DNA from: Pseudomonas sp. BP8
Lineage (GTDB): Bacteria; Pseudomonadota; Gammaproteobacteria; Pseudomonadales; Pseudomonadaceae
DNA: 64,000 bases
Assembly: GCF_017875955.1 (NCBI RefSeq)
Contig: NZ_JAGINK010000001.1
Span: 1,960,001 to 2,024,000, forward strand
Direction of reading: 5' to 3'
Position numbers and translations under genes: made by a program. A model generated the notes under the pieces. It saw only the letters and a program-made list of their open reading frames with translations. It did no database searches and was not told where the DNA came from. How positions within the stretch are numbered: the stretch's first letter is position 1; each line of letters starts with the position of its first letter. Positions 7,646 through 16,600 of the stretch are shown in pieces.

Positions 7646-8941
7646 TCAGTTCTGTTCCGCGACGCTGGACTTGCCCTGGCGGGTTTCGATTTCACCGATC
7701 AAGCGCTTGGCCAGCGCCGGATAGTTTTCGTCGAAGTGATGGCCGCCGGGCAGCTTGAGGCGCTCACCTACCGCGGTGTGCTCGGTGCAACCGCTCTCGT
7801 CGGCTTCTTCCACTCCATAGATGCACACCACTTTGGCGGCCGGCATCCGCGCCATTTCCGGCCCGGTCGGGGCTTCCTGGCCTTCCTTGCCGAGCCAACC
7901 CTCGACCTCGATCTCGAAACTGCCACTGCGGGCGAAGGCCAGCAGGATCACCGCGTCGACCCGTTGCTGGTCTTCGGCCGGCAGGCGGTTGTAGATCGCC
8001 GGCAGCACGTCGGCGCCAAACGAATAACCGGTCAGGACAAAGCGCTTGGTGCCCCATTTCTGCCGGTAGTGCTGCATCAGTTCGGACAGGTCGGCAGCGC
8101 TCTGCTCCGGGGTCTTATGCTGCCAGTAGTAGCGCAGGGTATCGATGCCCACCACCGGGTAGCCGAGCTTGGCCATTTCCCCGGCGACATCGCGGTCCAG
8201 GTCACGCCAGCCGCCGTCGCCGGAAAGGAACAGGGTAACGGTGTCGGTGGTCTGCCCCGCCGGTACTTCTACCACCGGGATACTCAGCGCGTTGCCATCG
8301 TGGCCGAGCAACACCTGGGTCAGCTGGCTCTTGAGCACTTGCGGCAGGTGGATGTCATAGTCGCTGATGCTGGTCTCGGCGTTGGCCTGATCGCGTACGA
8401 AGGCCGCGCTGGCATCATCCGGGTTGTCGTTCCAGGCGACGCTCCAGTGGCCATGGCCAGCGCGCTTGGGCAGCGCTGGGCAACCGGATTGCTCAAGGGT
8501 GAAGTCCACCGAGATGGCCCTTGCCTTGTCATCGCTTTGTGTCGCCAGCCAACGCCAGGCCTGGGCCGCGCCTGGTCCGATACCGGCAACCAGGGTGGGC
8601 GCGGCGGACAGCTGGCTGATGGCCTGGTCCAGCGCCTGTTGCTGCTTGGCGCAGTCATTGGGCGGCAGGATCACCTGCACCAGTTGCGCTGCGCCGGCTT
8701 GGCTGAGGTCGAGCAGCTGCTTGTCGCTCAAGGCCTGCTCCGCGGGCACGCCGATGGCCACTCTGGCCTTGGCGTGGACCCCGGGGGTGGCCCGAACCAG
8801 GCTGCTGCCGTCGGTCAGGGTCAAGTGTTCGACACGCGCCTCGGGCGCAGGGCGGGTCCACAGCCAGAACCACACGGCGGCGCCCGCCAGGGCCAGCAGC
8901 AGGGGAATCAACACGTACAGCCAATAGCGTCGGATCATCAA
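7646..8941 (-). CDS. VirJ/AcvB-type alpha/beta hydrolase, putative aminoacyl-phosphatidylglycerol hydrolase
   Basis: 431 residues. An N-terminal membrane anchor (residues about 7-28) precedes a periplasmic region of about 190 residues and a VirJ domain. The VirJ domain has GDGGW (241-245), the nucleophile elbow GYSFGAD (Ser307) and a late His in GHHFDENY. The ATG overlaps the stop of mprF by 4 bases (ATGA), showing tight coupling. From published work on related proteins (P. aeruginosa PA0919, Agrobacterium AcvB), partners of MprF deacylate aminoacyl-PG in the periplasm, counterbalancing its synthesis. Function here is inferred from that linkage and the intact triad elements. Confidence 0.8.
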   Translation of the reverse strand: MMIRRYWLYVLIPLLLALAGAAVWFWLWTRPAPEARVEHLTLTDGSSLVRATPGVHAKARVAIGVPAEQALSDKQLLDLSQAGAAQLVQVILPPNDCAKQQQALDQAISQLSAAPTLVAGIGPGAAQAWRWLATQSDDKARAISVDFTLEQSGCPALPKRAGHGHWSVAWNDNPDDASAAFVRDQANAETSISDYDIHLPQVLKSQLTQVLLGHDGNALSIPVVEVPAGQTTDTVTLFLSGDGGWRDLDRDVAGEMAKLGYPVVGIDTLRYYWQHKTPEQSAADLSELMQHYRQKWGTKRFVLTGYSFGADVLPAIYNRLPAEDQQRVDAVILLAFARSGSFEIEVEGWLGKEGQEAPTGPEMARMPAAKVVCIYGVEEADESGCTEHTAVGERLKLPGGHHFDENYPALAKRLIGEIETRQGKSSVAEQN

Positions 8942-11580
8942 CGTTTCACCAATCCAGTCAGGCCGCCAGCGATCAGGGCGGCAGTGTCGGCCAGTGCCAC
9001 CAGCGGGTCGAGCCCGGCTGGCACGGCCATGTAACGAGGTTCCCAGTCCGGCTGGAACTTGTCCTTGAAGCGCCGCAGGCCCTGGAAGTTGTAGAGCTGT
9101 TCGCCGCGCTGGAACACCATCGAGCCCAAACGCTGGGTCAGGGGTGCGCCGCGCCGCGGTTGCAGGCCCGAGAGCGGCACCATGCCGAGGCTGAAGCGGG
9201 CGTAGTCATGGCTTTTGTAGTGCAGGATCAGGCCGATCATCATGAATTCCATGGTCAGCTTTGGCGCCTCGGGGTGCGCGCGCATCAGGTCGAGGCTGGC
9301 CAGTTCGTTGCTCTGCGTTTCCAGCAGGTTGGCGAAGGCGACCGGGCGCCCCTGAAAGCGGATCAGGGCGATACGGAAATGCTTGAGGTAATCGGGGCTG
9401 AAACGGCCAAGGGAGAAGCCTTTCTCGCGTACGTTCTTGCCGTTGATCCAGGCATCGGAGATCTGCTTGAGCGCTTCCAGCGGTGCCAGGCCAGGTTCGT
9501 GCACCTCAAGACTGAGGCCGTCGCGGCCGCCGCGGTTCCAGGTGTAGCGCAGGTCTTTCATCTCCTTGCCCTTGGCCTCGAGGTCGAAACGACGCAAGTC
9601 GACCCGTGCCTCCTCGCCCAGCTTGAGCGCGGTCAGGCCGATGTCCATATAGAAGGGCAGGTTCTCTGCGCGCACCTGGTAGAACACCGGACGGGCATGG
9701 TGCAGGTCACACAGGTCGCGGAACTGCCAGATCATTTCGGCACGCTCCTGCGCTGGGCCGATCGGGTCGTACAGTGCTACCAGGCTGCGGCCGCGGCGGG
9801 CATACATGATGAAAGCGTTGCCATTAGGGTGGAACAGCAGCGCCTTGTCGCCGGTCAGCGCCAGGCCGCCATCGGGTTGGTCGGAGGCCAGCAGGACCTG
9901 CCTGGCGCGCTGCAGCTCTTCCTCGTTGGGCAGATGGATTACCGGTCGAGCAGTGCGCAGCAACCAGGTCAGGGCAACAAACACCAGCAACACTGCGCTG
10001 CCCATGGCTGCACGCAGGCCACGCGGAGCGTCCGCATCCAGGGTGAACTGCCACCACAGCTGATGGCTGTAGGGCACATCCTGATAGGCAAACAACAGCA
10101 ACCACACCGATGCGCCGACGACGCAGGCGCTGGCCACCAGGTACACCGGCGAGAAGGGCAGTTCGAGCAGGCGGCTAGGGCGATAGAACGAGCGGCGGAA
10201 CACGGCCAGCAAGGCTGCGGTAAAGGTCAGTACGCAGGCCTCTTCCCAGTCGAATCCCTTGAGTAATGACAGCAGGGCGCCGACCAGCAGCAGTGTCGTG
10301 GTCAGCAGCCATGCGGCAGACAGGCGTCGACGCAGGCCTTGGGCCAACAGCAGGCACAGCACGCCGATCAGGCTGGCGCCGAAGTGCGAAGCGTCGATGA
10401 GTCGATGCGGGACGAGAAAGCCCATGTGCTCAAGACGCGTATCGATCTCCGGTGTTGCCCCGGAGAACAACAAGACCACCCCGGACAGAAACACCAAAAT
10501 CGCCAGCACCGGCGCGGCCAGCCCCGAGGCAGCCTTGATCGCCTGCTGGGCGAACAGCAACCGTCGCGCTTCATTGGCGAGCAGCAACACGCAGGCCACC
10601 AGCAGCGGCAACACGACGTAGATCAAGCGGTACAGCAACAAGGCCGCGGCCAGCGGGGCGGCGCCGAGCTGGTCGGCAAAAGCGGCCAGCAAGATCGCTT
10701 CGAAGACGCCGACACCGCCCGGCACATGGCTCAGTACGCCGGCGGCCAGGGCCAGCAGGTAGACCAGTACGAATGCAGCGAAGGGCGGCGCCTCTGGCAA
10801 TAGCAGGTACAACACCGTGGCCGCCGCAGCAACGTCCAGTGCGGTGATCAGCAACTGCAGCCCGGCCAGTCGCGCACCGGGTAGGCGCAGGGTGCGTCGG
10901 CCGAGTTGGACCAACAGGCTGTCGCGCAGGGGTTGTTCGGCCAATCGGCGGCGGTACAGACCGATCACCAGTAGCGCAGTCAACGCCAACACGGCAATGG
11001 CGATGCCACCCAGCAGGCTCGGCGCCAGCCCCAGTGCGTTCGCCGCGGCTGGCAGATCGCTGAGTGTGGCCAATGCGGCCAGAGGTGGCAGCGCACAGCC
11101 CAGCGACAGGCTGGCAAATACGGTCATTCGGGCCACTTCGGCAGCGCCTAGGCCTTGCCGGGCATATAGACGATAGCGTACCGAACCCCCGGAAAGCATC
11201 GACAAGCCAATGGCATTGCCGATGGCAAAGGCGCTGAAGCCACCCATTACCAAGGTGCGGGTGGGCAGTTGCACGGCAGCGTAGCGGCTGGCCGACCATT
11301 CATAGCCGAGCAGGATGACGAAACCCACCAAGGTTGCCAGCAGGGCACCGAGCAGCGAGGTACTCGGCACGCTGAGCAGGGCGTCGTGCAGAGCGTAGAT
11401 GTCCAGTTCGCTGAGCAGGTGGCGGCAGGCGACTAGGGCCATGCCGAACAGCAGCAAGGTCAGGGCCAGGCCGATCGGTTGGCGATAGCGACTCATCCGC
11501 TCCAGCCAAGGCAGACGCTGGGCAGCGGCAGGCAGCGCGGCAGTGAGTGGCGTCGGTGACTCTGGCGTGTGGGCAGTCAT
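8938..11580 (-). CDS. mprF: Bifunctional aminoacyl-phosphatidylglycerol synthase/flippase MprF
   Basis: 880 residues, with GAGG 7 bases before the ATG. The N-terminal ~540 residues are hydrophobic, with around a dozen membrane helices (flippase module; note GYEWSASRYAAVQLPTRT and GGSVRYRLYARQGLG). The C-terminal ~300 residues form the DUF2156 synthase domain (GDKALLFHPNGNAFIMYARRG, FSLGRFSPDYL). MprF transfers an amino acid from aminoacyl-tRNA to PG and flips the product outward, lowering surface charge and raising resistance to cationic peptides. In Pseudomonas the amino acid is usually alanine; sequence alone does not settle this. Operon with the overlapping hydrolase gene. Confidence 0.93.
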   Translation of the reverse strand: MTAHTPESPTPLTAALPAAAQRLPWLERMSRYRQPIGLALTLLLFGMALVACRHLLSELDIYALHDALLSVPSTSLLGALLATLVGFVILLGYEWSASRYAAVQLPTRTLVMGGFSAFAIGNAIGLSMLSGGSVRYRLYARQGLGAAEVARMTVFASLSLGCALPPLAALATLSDLPAAANALGLAPSLLGGIAIAVLALTALLVIGLYRRRLAEQPLRDSLLVQLGRRTLRLPGARLAGLQLLITALDVAAAATVLYLLLPEAPPFAAFVLVYLLALAAGVLSHVPGGVGVFEAILLAAFADQLGAAPLAAALLLYRLIYVVLPLLVACVLLLANEARRLLFAQQAIKAASGLAAPVLAILVFLSGVVLLFSGATPEIDTRLEHMGFLVPHRLIDASHFGASLIGVLCLLLAQGLRRRLSAAWLLTTTLLLVGALLSLLKGFDWEEACVLTFTAALLAVFRRSFYRPSRLLELPFSPVYLVASACVVGASVWLLLFAYQDVPYSHQLWWQFTLDADAPRGLRAAMGSAVLLVFVALTWLLRTARPVIHLPNEEELQRARQVLLASDQPDGGLALTGDKALLFHPNGNAFIMYARRGRSLVALYDPIGPAQERAEMIWQFRDLCDLHHARPVFYQVRAENLPFYMDIGLTALKLGEEARVDLRRFDLEAKGKEMKDLRYTWNRGGRDGLSLEVHEPGLAPLEALKQISDAWINGKNVREKGFSLGRFSPDYLKHFRIALIRFQGRPVAFANLLETQSNELASLDLMRAHPEAPKLTMEFMMIGLILHYKSHDYARFSLGMVPLSGLQPRRGAPLTQRLGSMVFQRGEQLYNFQGLRRFKDKFQPDWEPRYMAVPAGLDPLVALADTAALIAGGLTGLVKR

Positions 11581-11788
11581 GGGTTACCTCGGGCCGATAG
11601 CGCGAGGTAGGGGGAAGGTGCGGCCAAGTGGAAGTCCCTTAGGAAAACGTATCCAGATATTACTCCGGGCGGAGACGCTTTCAGCCGTCCGCCAGGGTTA
11701 AAGATAGTTCATCCATGTGGGACAGGCAGCGGGACAGTCAGGCGAGGGGAGGGGCAGGCAAGAGAGGGAGTCAAACCCCAGAAACAAC

Positions 11789-11823
11789 AAACCCCGAACT
11801 GTTTGAAACAGTTCGGGGTTTGT
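11789..11823 (-). terminator. Terminator of tRNA-fMet copy 1
   Basis: A long perfect stem AAACCCCGAACTGTTT / AAACAGTTCGGGGTTT (the T-run ends the minus-strand transcript) lies just after the tRNA 3' end. Confidence 0.9.
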
Positions 11824-11833
11824 TCTGACGATT

Positions 11834-11910
<77 letters not shown>

Positions 11911-11922
11911 TCAGTGGTGCGC

Positions 11923-11950
11923 ATTCTACGGATATCTGAACTGCCGTCAA
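11923..11950 (-). promoter_or_regulatory. sigma70 promoter of tRNA-fMet copy 1
   Basis: TTGACG (-35) and TAGAAT (-10) are separated by 16 bases on the minus strand, 12 bases before the mature 5' end. Confidence 0.75.
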
Positions 11951-12003
11951 GGTTAATCTTTGATTTTAGTCAAATTATCGTGCGGGCTTATTCGTAGGCA
12001 ATA

Positions 12004-12036
12004 AAAAAGGCCACTGTTTGCACAGTGGCCTTTTCT
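12004..12036 (-). terminator. Terminator of tRNA-fMet copy 2
   Basis: AAAAGGCCACTGTTTG / CACAGTGGCCTTTT stem-loop with flanking A and T runs lies just downstream of the tRNA on the minus strand. Confidence 0.88.
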
Positions 12037-12042
12037 TGAATC

Positions 12043-12119
<77 letters not shown>

Positions 12120-12131
12120 TCAGTGAGGTGG

Positions 12132-12159
12132 ACTATACGCGAATTTGACCGAGTGTCAA
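12132..12159 (-). promoter_or_regulatory. sigma70 promoter of tRNA-fMet copy 2
   Basis: TTGACA and TATAGT are separated by 16 bases on the minus strand, the strongest match of the three initiator-tRNA promoters. Confidence 0.8.
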
Positions 12160-12214
12160 ACGTTAGCCTTTGATTTTGCTGAATTTATTTCCGGAGGCTT
12201 TATTGCGGACAACG

Positions 12215-12246
12215 AAAAAGGCCACTGTCGAGACAGTGGCCTTTTT
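12215..12246 (-). terminator. Terminator of tRNA-fMet copy 3
   Basis: AAAAAGGCCACTGTC / GACAGTGGCCTTTTT hairpin, almost the same stem as for copy 2, suggests the units arose by duplication. Confidence 0.88.
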
Positions 12247-12253
12247 CTATATC

Positions 12254-12330
<77 letters not shown>

Positions 12331-12343
12331 CCTGTTGAGATGA

Positions 12344-12371
12344 ATTCTACGGATTCGCCGCACAGAGTCAA
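12344..12371 (-). promoter_or_regulatory. sigma70 promoter of tRNA-fMet copy 3
   Basis: TTGACT and TAGAAT are separated by 16 bases, ending 13 bases before the tRNA 5' end. Confidence 0.75.
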
Positions 12372-12514
12372 GCTATTTCTGAGAAAAATTCTTTTCCGTT
12401 CAATCTGTTAGCGTCCAGATTCGGCCTGCGGCTCAGCAACGGCGGGGCTTGTAGGCCAATTGTCGAGTGCTCGCCAGGCGTTACTGTCTCAGCAGGTAAC
12501 GCATGCGGTAATAT

Positions 12515-12530
12515 CTGTATGAATTTACAG
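12515..12530 (+). promoter_or_regulatory. LexA (SOS) box of dinB
   Basis: CTGTATGAATTTACAG matches the gamma-proteobacterial LexA consensus CTGT-N8-ACAG in all eight fixed positions and lies 15 bases before the dinB ATG. Confidence 0.88.
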
Positions 12531-12545
12531 TGCTGACGGTCATCC

Positions 12546-13610
12546 ATGTCCTTGCGCAAGATCATTCACATCGACTGCGACTGCTTTTACGCTGCGATCG
12601 AAATGCGTGACGACCCGCGCCTGGCCGGGCGGCCGATGGCGGTGGGCGGTTCTGCCGAGCGACGCGGGGTGATTGCGACCTGCAATTATGAGGCGCGCGC
12701 GTATGGGGTGCGCTCTGCCATGTCGTCGCGCCATGCCCTGAAGCTGTGCCCCGACCTGTTGATCGTCAAGCCACGCTTTGAGGCCTATCGCGAAGCTTCG
12801 CGAGAGATCCATGCAATTTTTCGTGACTACACCGAGCTGATCGAGCCGCTGTCGCTGGATGAGGCCTATCTGGACGTCAGTGACAGTCAATGGTTTGCCG
12901 GCAGTGCCACGCGCATTGCCGAAGACATCCGCAAGCGAGTGGCGAGGACCTTGCACATCACCGTCTCGGCGGGCGTCGCCCCAAACAAGTTCCTGGCCAA
13001 GATTGCCAGCGATTGGCGCAAGCCTAACGGACTGTTCGTGATCACCCCGGGGGAGGTTGAAGCATTTGTTGCCGCCTTGCCGGTTGCGCGTCTGCATGGA
13101 GTGGGCAAAGTGACGGCCGACAAGTTGACCCGCTTGGGTATCGAGACCTGCATGGACATGCGCGACTGGTCAAAGTTGGCCCTGGTGCGCGAGTTTGGCA
13201 GTTTTGGTGAGCGTTTGTGGGGGCTGGCGCGGGGGATTGACGAGCGGGTGGTGCACAATGACAGCCGGCGTCAATCGGTAAGCGTCGAGAACACCTATGA
13301 CACTGACCTGCCTGACCTTGAGAGTTGCCTTGGCCGGCTTCCGGCGCTATTGGACAGCTTGAATGAGCGAGTGGCGCGGATGGACAGCAGCTACAAGGCG
13401 GACAAGCCGTTCGTGAAGGTCAAGTTTCATGATTTCAGCCAGACGACCCTGGAGCAGGCGGGCGCGGGGCGGGATCTGGAGAGCTATCGGCAGTTGTTGA
13501 GTCAGGCATTTGCCCGCGGTGGCAAGCCGGTGCGCTTGCTGGGAGTGGGCGTGCGGCTGCGGGATCTGCGTGGGGCGCATGAGCAGATGGAGTTGTTTCC
13601 GGACGCTTGA
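12546..13610 (+). CDS. dinB: DNA polymerase IV (Y-family, translesion)
   Basis: 354 residues, a normal Pol IV length. Catalytic acidic residues are visible: Asp10 in IIHIDCDCFYAAIE and Asp105/Glu106 in SLDEAYLD. Helix-hairpin-helix elements (RLHGVGKVTADKL) and the little-finger region follow. The enzyme copies past damaged bases with low fidelity. The perfect SOS box directly upstream puts it under LexA control. No strong ribosome site is seen; the start at 12546 is favoured by the conserved MSLRKIIHID N-terminus. Monocistronic. Confidence 0.95.
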   Translation: MSLRKIIHIDCDCFYAAIEMRDDPRLAGRPMAVGGSAERRGVIATCNYEARAYGVRSAMSSRHALKLCPDLLIVKPRFEAYREASREIHAIFRDYTELIEPLSLDEAYLDVSDSQWFAGSATRIAEDIRKRVARTLHITVSAGVAPNKFLAKIASDWRKPNGLFVITPGEVEAFVAALPVARLHGVGKVTADKLTRLGIETCMDMRDWSKLALVREFGSFGERLWGLARGIDERVVHNDSRRQSVSVENTYDTDLPDLESCLGRLPALLDSLNERVARMDSSYKADKPFVKVKFHDFSQTTLEQAGAGRDLESYRQLLSQAFARGGKPVRLLGVGVRLRDLRGAHEQMELFPDA

Positions 13611-13634
13611 TCGGCGCTTGCGGTCGAAATGTCA

Positions 13635-13737
13635 GGGCCGCTGCGCGCCCCCTTCGCGACACAAGGCCGCTCCCACAGGTTCTGTGTTTACCCAGTGGCA
13701 GCGGCCTTGTATCGCGAAAGGGGCGCGCAGCGGCCCC
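13635..13737. repeat. Inverted REP pair between dinB and the lipoprotein gene
   Basis: GGGCCGCTGCGCGCCCCCTT...AAGGCCGCTCCCAC faces GCAGCGGCCTTGTATCGCGA...GGGGCGCGCAGCGGCCCC across a short spacer. The arms can pair over most of their length and may stabilise the 3' ends of the two convergent transcripts. Confidence 0.85.
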
Positions 13738-13750
13738 AAGATAGCCAGGC

Positions 13751-14704
13751 CTAGCGCGCGCCTGGATCAGCTACCAGTCGCCCGGCCTGTTTGGTCAGCG
13801 CCTGAAGAAACTCCTGCTGCAGCTCCGGATCATTGCGCGTGAGTTCGATCAGGCTCTGCTCCAGCTCGCTTGCTTCCTCTTCCAGCCCCAGTTCGGACAA
13901 GCGCTTGATCCGATGCACCCATTGGCCGACATCGTCGTCCTCAAGGTCATCGAAAATCAGCTCATGGGCTTCCAGCAGCTTACTGCGCAGGTTGCCACTG
14001 ACCAGCAGACTGGCATCGCCGCGAATGCCGTTGTCCTCATCGACCACCTGCAGGTGCAGGGTGCCGATGCGGCTGAGGTTCTGCTCGGAGAAGGGCGCAT
14101 CCAGCAAGTTCAGGCGCAGCACGCCGTTGCGATCGGTGGTCAGCTCGTGATTGAGCTTGCCGGCCTTGACTTCGACCAGGCGCTCGCTCCAGGGCAAACT
14201 GGTGTACTCCTCGCGCTTGTCTTTCTCCACCTCGCTGATCCCGGCCAGATTCTGCTGGGCGCGACCGTTGGACTGCACGTTCATGAACGGGTTGATCCCG
14301 GCCACGCCGTAGCTCAGCCAGTCATGCGTGATGCTGTCCGGCAGATTGCCCAAGGCGAAAATATTGACCACGTTGGCGCCAATCCCGGCGACCACCGCCA
14401 CCGCACCCAGCGGGATCTCGTAGACCTCCCGCCAAGGCTGGTAGGGCGTATAGCGGTCATAGCGGCGGGTCACTTCGAACTCGGTGACTTCGAAGCGCTG
14501 CTGCTCGTGGACCCGCACGCGCCGCTGGGGAAGCTCCATTACCTTGGGCTCGCCGACGTCGATTTGCAGACTGTGTTCGAGCTGTTTGCGCTCGACGCGT
14601 TCCTCATGCTCGCTACGCTGGGACATCTGGTTGGCGCAGCCGCTGACGAACAGGGCGCCGCAGAGTGCGGCGCCCCCCAGGGTAAAGGTACTTCGCTTGT
14701 ACAT
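13751..14704 (-). CDS. Predicted lipoprotein of unknown function
   Basis: 317 residues from ATG 14704 (an in-frame GTG lies two codons upstream). A signal peptide with lipobox FVSGC puts the lipidated Cys at about residue 20. A short hydrophobic stretch (about 100-120, IPLGAVAVVAGIGANVVNIF) follows. The C-terminal third is acidic and probably helical (LIFDDLEDDDVGQWVHRIKR, ELGLEEEASELEQSL). No known domain is recognised. It is immediately downstream of proS on the same strand but has no evident role in translation. Likely anchored in the envelope. Confidence 0.75.
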   Translation of the reverse strand: MYKRSTFTLGGAALCGALFVSGCANQMSQRSEHEERVERKQLEHSLQIDVGEPKVMELPQRRVRVHEQQRFEVTEFEVTRRYDRYTPYQPWREVYEIPLGAVAVVAGIGANVVNIFALGNLPDSITHDWLSYGVAGINPFMNVQSNGRAQQNLAGISEVEKDKREEYTSLPWSERLVEVKAGKLNHELTTDRNGVLRLNLLDAPFSEQNLSRIGTLHLQVVDEDNGIRGDASLLVSGNLRSKLLEAHELIFDDLEDDDVGQWVHRIKRLSELGLEEEASELEQSLIELTRNDPELQQEFLQALTKQAGRLVADPGAR

Positions 14705-14725
14705 GATCACTCGCGCATTGGGCTA

Positions 14726-16441
14726 TCAGCGGCGGATGCGGGCTTGCAGGAAGGTCAGCGCCTCGTTCAGCGGCAACACTTGGGCATCCTGCTCGGTGCG
14801 GTGCTTGTATTCCAGGTTACCCTCGGCCAGGCCGCGGTCACTGACCACGATCCGGTGCGGGATGCCGATCAGTTCCATGTCGGCGAACTTGATGCCTGGG
14901 CTGGTTTTCTTGTCACGGTCGTCCAGCAGCACTTCGTAACCGGCGGCGGTGAGCTCGGCATACAGCTTGTCGGTCGCTTCGCGGACCACTTCGGTCTCGT
15001 AGCGCAGCGGCACCAGGGCGATCTGGAAAGGTGCCAGGGCATCGTTCCAGATGATGCCCTTGTCGTCGTAGCTCTGCTCGATGGCAGCCGCGACCACGCG
15101 CGACACGCCAATGCCGTAGCAGCCCATGGACAGCACCACCGGTTTGCCGTTCTCGCCCAGTACCTGGCACTTGAGCGCCTCGCTGTACTTGGTGCCGAGC
15201 TGGAAGATGTGGCCGACTTCGATGCCGCGCTTGATCACCAGGGTACCCTGGCCATCCGGGCTCGGGTCGCCTTCGACGACGTTACGCAGGTCAGCGACCT
15301 GTGGGACCGGCAGGTCGCGTTCCCAGTTGACGCCGAAGTAGTGCTTGTCGTCGAGGTTGGCGCCGATGCCGAAGTCGCTCATCAAGGCAACCGAGCGGTC
15401 AATCACGCAGTCCAGCGGCAGGTTCATCGGGCCCAGGGAGCCGGCGCCGGCGCCAATGGCGTCACGCAGTTCGGCGTCGGTGGCCATCACCAGCGGGTCA
15501 GCGACCTGCTCAAGCTTGGTGGCCTTGATTTCGTTCAGTTCGTGGTCGCCGCGTACTACCAGGGCAACCAGCTTGCCCTCTTCGGCGCCACGCACGATCA
15601 GGGTCTTGACGGTCTTCTCGATCGCCAGGCCATAGTTCTCGACCAGTTGCGCGATGGTCTTGGCGTCCGGGGTGTCGACCAGGCGCAGCTCCTCGGCAGG
15701 GGCTGGGCGCACGGTCTCGCGCGGAATGGCCTCGGCCTTCTCGATGTTGGCGGCGTAGTCGGAGCTGTCGCTGAAGATCACGTCGTCTTCGCCGGAGGAG
15801 GCCAGGACGTGGAATTCATGCGAGTAGCTGCCGCCGATGGAGCCGGTATCGGCCTGCACCGGACGGAAGTCCAGGCCCAGGCGGGTAAAGATGTTGGAGT
15901 ACGCCTGGTGCATGCGGTCGTAGGTTTCCTGCAGGGAAGCCTGGTCGGCATGGAAGGAGTAGGCGTCCTTCATGATGAATTCGCGGCCGCGCATCAGGCC
16001 GAAGCGCGGACGGATCTCGTCACGGAACTTGGTCTGGATCTGGTACATGTTCAGCGGCAGCTGTTTATAGCTGGCCAGCTCGTTGCGCGCGAGGTCGGTG
16101 ATGACCTCTTCGTGGGTCGGTCCGACGCAGAATTCACGACCGTGACGGTCTTTCAGGCGCAGCAGCTCAGGGCCGTATTGCTCCCAGCGGCCAGATTCCT
16201 GCCACAGCTCGGCAGGCTGGATGCTTGGCATCAGTACTTCCAGGGCGCCGGCGGCGTTCATTTCCTCGCGGACCACGGCTTCGACCTTGCGCATTACCCG
16301 CAGGCCCATCGGCAGCCAGGTGTACAGGCCGGAGGCCAGTTTGCGGATCATGCCGGCACGCAGCATGAGCTGGTGGCTGATGACCACTGCGTCGGCAGGG
16401 GTTTCTTTTTGGGTGGCGAGCAAATATTGACTGGTGCGCAT
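14726..16441 (-). CDS. proS: Prolyl-tRNA synthetase
   Basis: 571 residues, the long bacterial ProRS form. It has class II motif 1 (about residue 45-75, [26 protein letters not shown]), motif 2 ([24 protein letters not shown]) and motif 3 near [13 protein letters not shown]. The editing (INS) domain lies between motifs 2 and 3, and an anticodon-binding domain is at the C-terminus. It charges tRNA-Pro in the cytoplasm. The lipoprotein gene follows 21 bases downstream. Confidence 0.97.
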   Translation of the reverse strand: MRTSQYLLATQKETPADAVVISHQLMLRAGMIRKLASGLYTWLPMGLRVMRKVEAVVREEMNAAGALEVLMPSIQPAELWQESGRWEQYGPELLRLKDRHGREFCVGPTHEEVITDLARNELASYKQLPLNMYQIQTKFRDEIRPRFGLMRGREFIMKDAYSFHADQASLQETYDRMHQAYSNIFTRLGLDFRPVQADTGSIGGSYSHEFHVLASSGEDDVIFSDSSDYAANIEKAEAIPRETVRPAPAEELRLVDTPDAKTIAQLVENYGLAIEKTVKTLIVRGAEEGKLVALVVRGDHELNEIKATKLEQVADPLVMATDAELRDAIGAGAGSLGPMNLPLDCVIDRSVALMSDFGIGANLDDKHYFGVNWERDLPVPQVADLRNVVEGDPSPDGQGTLVIKRGIEVGHIFQLGTKYSEALKCQVLGENGKPVVLSMGCYGIGVSRVVAAAIEQSYDDKGIIWNDALAPFQIALVPLRYETEVVREATDKLYAELTAAGYEVLLDDRDKKTSPGIKFADMELIGIPHRIVVSDRGLAEGNLEYKHRTEQDAQVLPLNEALTFLQARIRR

Positions 16442-16543
16442 GGGGGGCCGTGTCGATTGCCTAAGACGTTGAAATGACCCCGCATTCTACGGGGGCGAAA
16501 CGAAAGCGTACAGGATGCCCCACAGCGGGGCAGTTGTCAGCCA

Positions 16544-16576
16544 AGAAAAAGCCCGGCGTGATCGCCGGGCTTTTCA
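16544..16576. terminator. Terminator of the porin gene (leftward), possibly bidirectional
   Basis: AAAAAGCCCGGCG / CGCCGGGCTTTT stem with A and T tracts on either side, between the porin stop and proS start. Confidence 0.85.
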
Positions 16577-16600
16577 AGTGCGGGGCACTGCAAGCCAGGC

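Noticed and set aside
13913..16477. An 854-codon frame opposite proS
   Set aside because: It is the antisense shadow of prolyl-tRNA synthetase; the real gene has all class II motifs.
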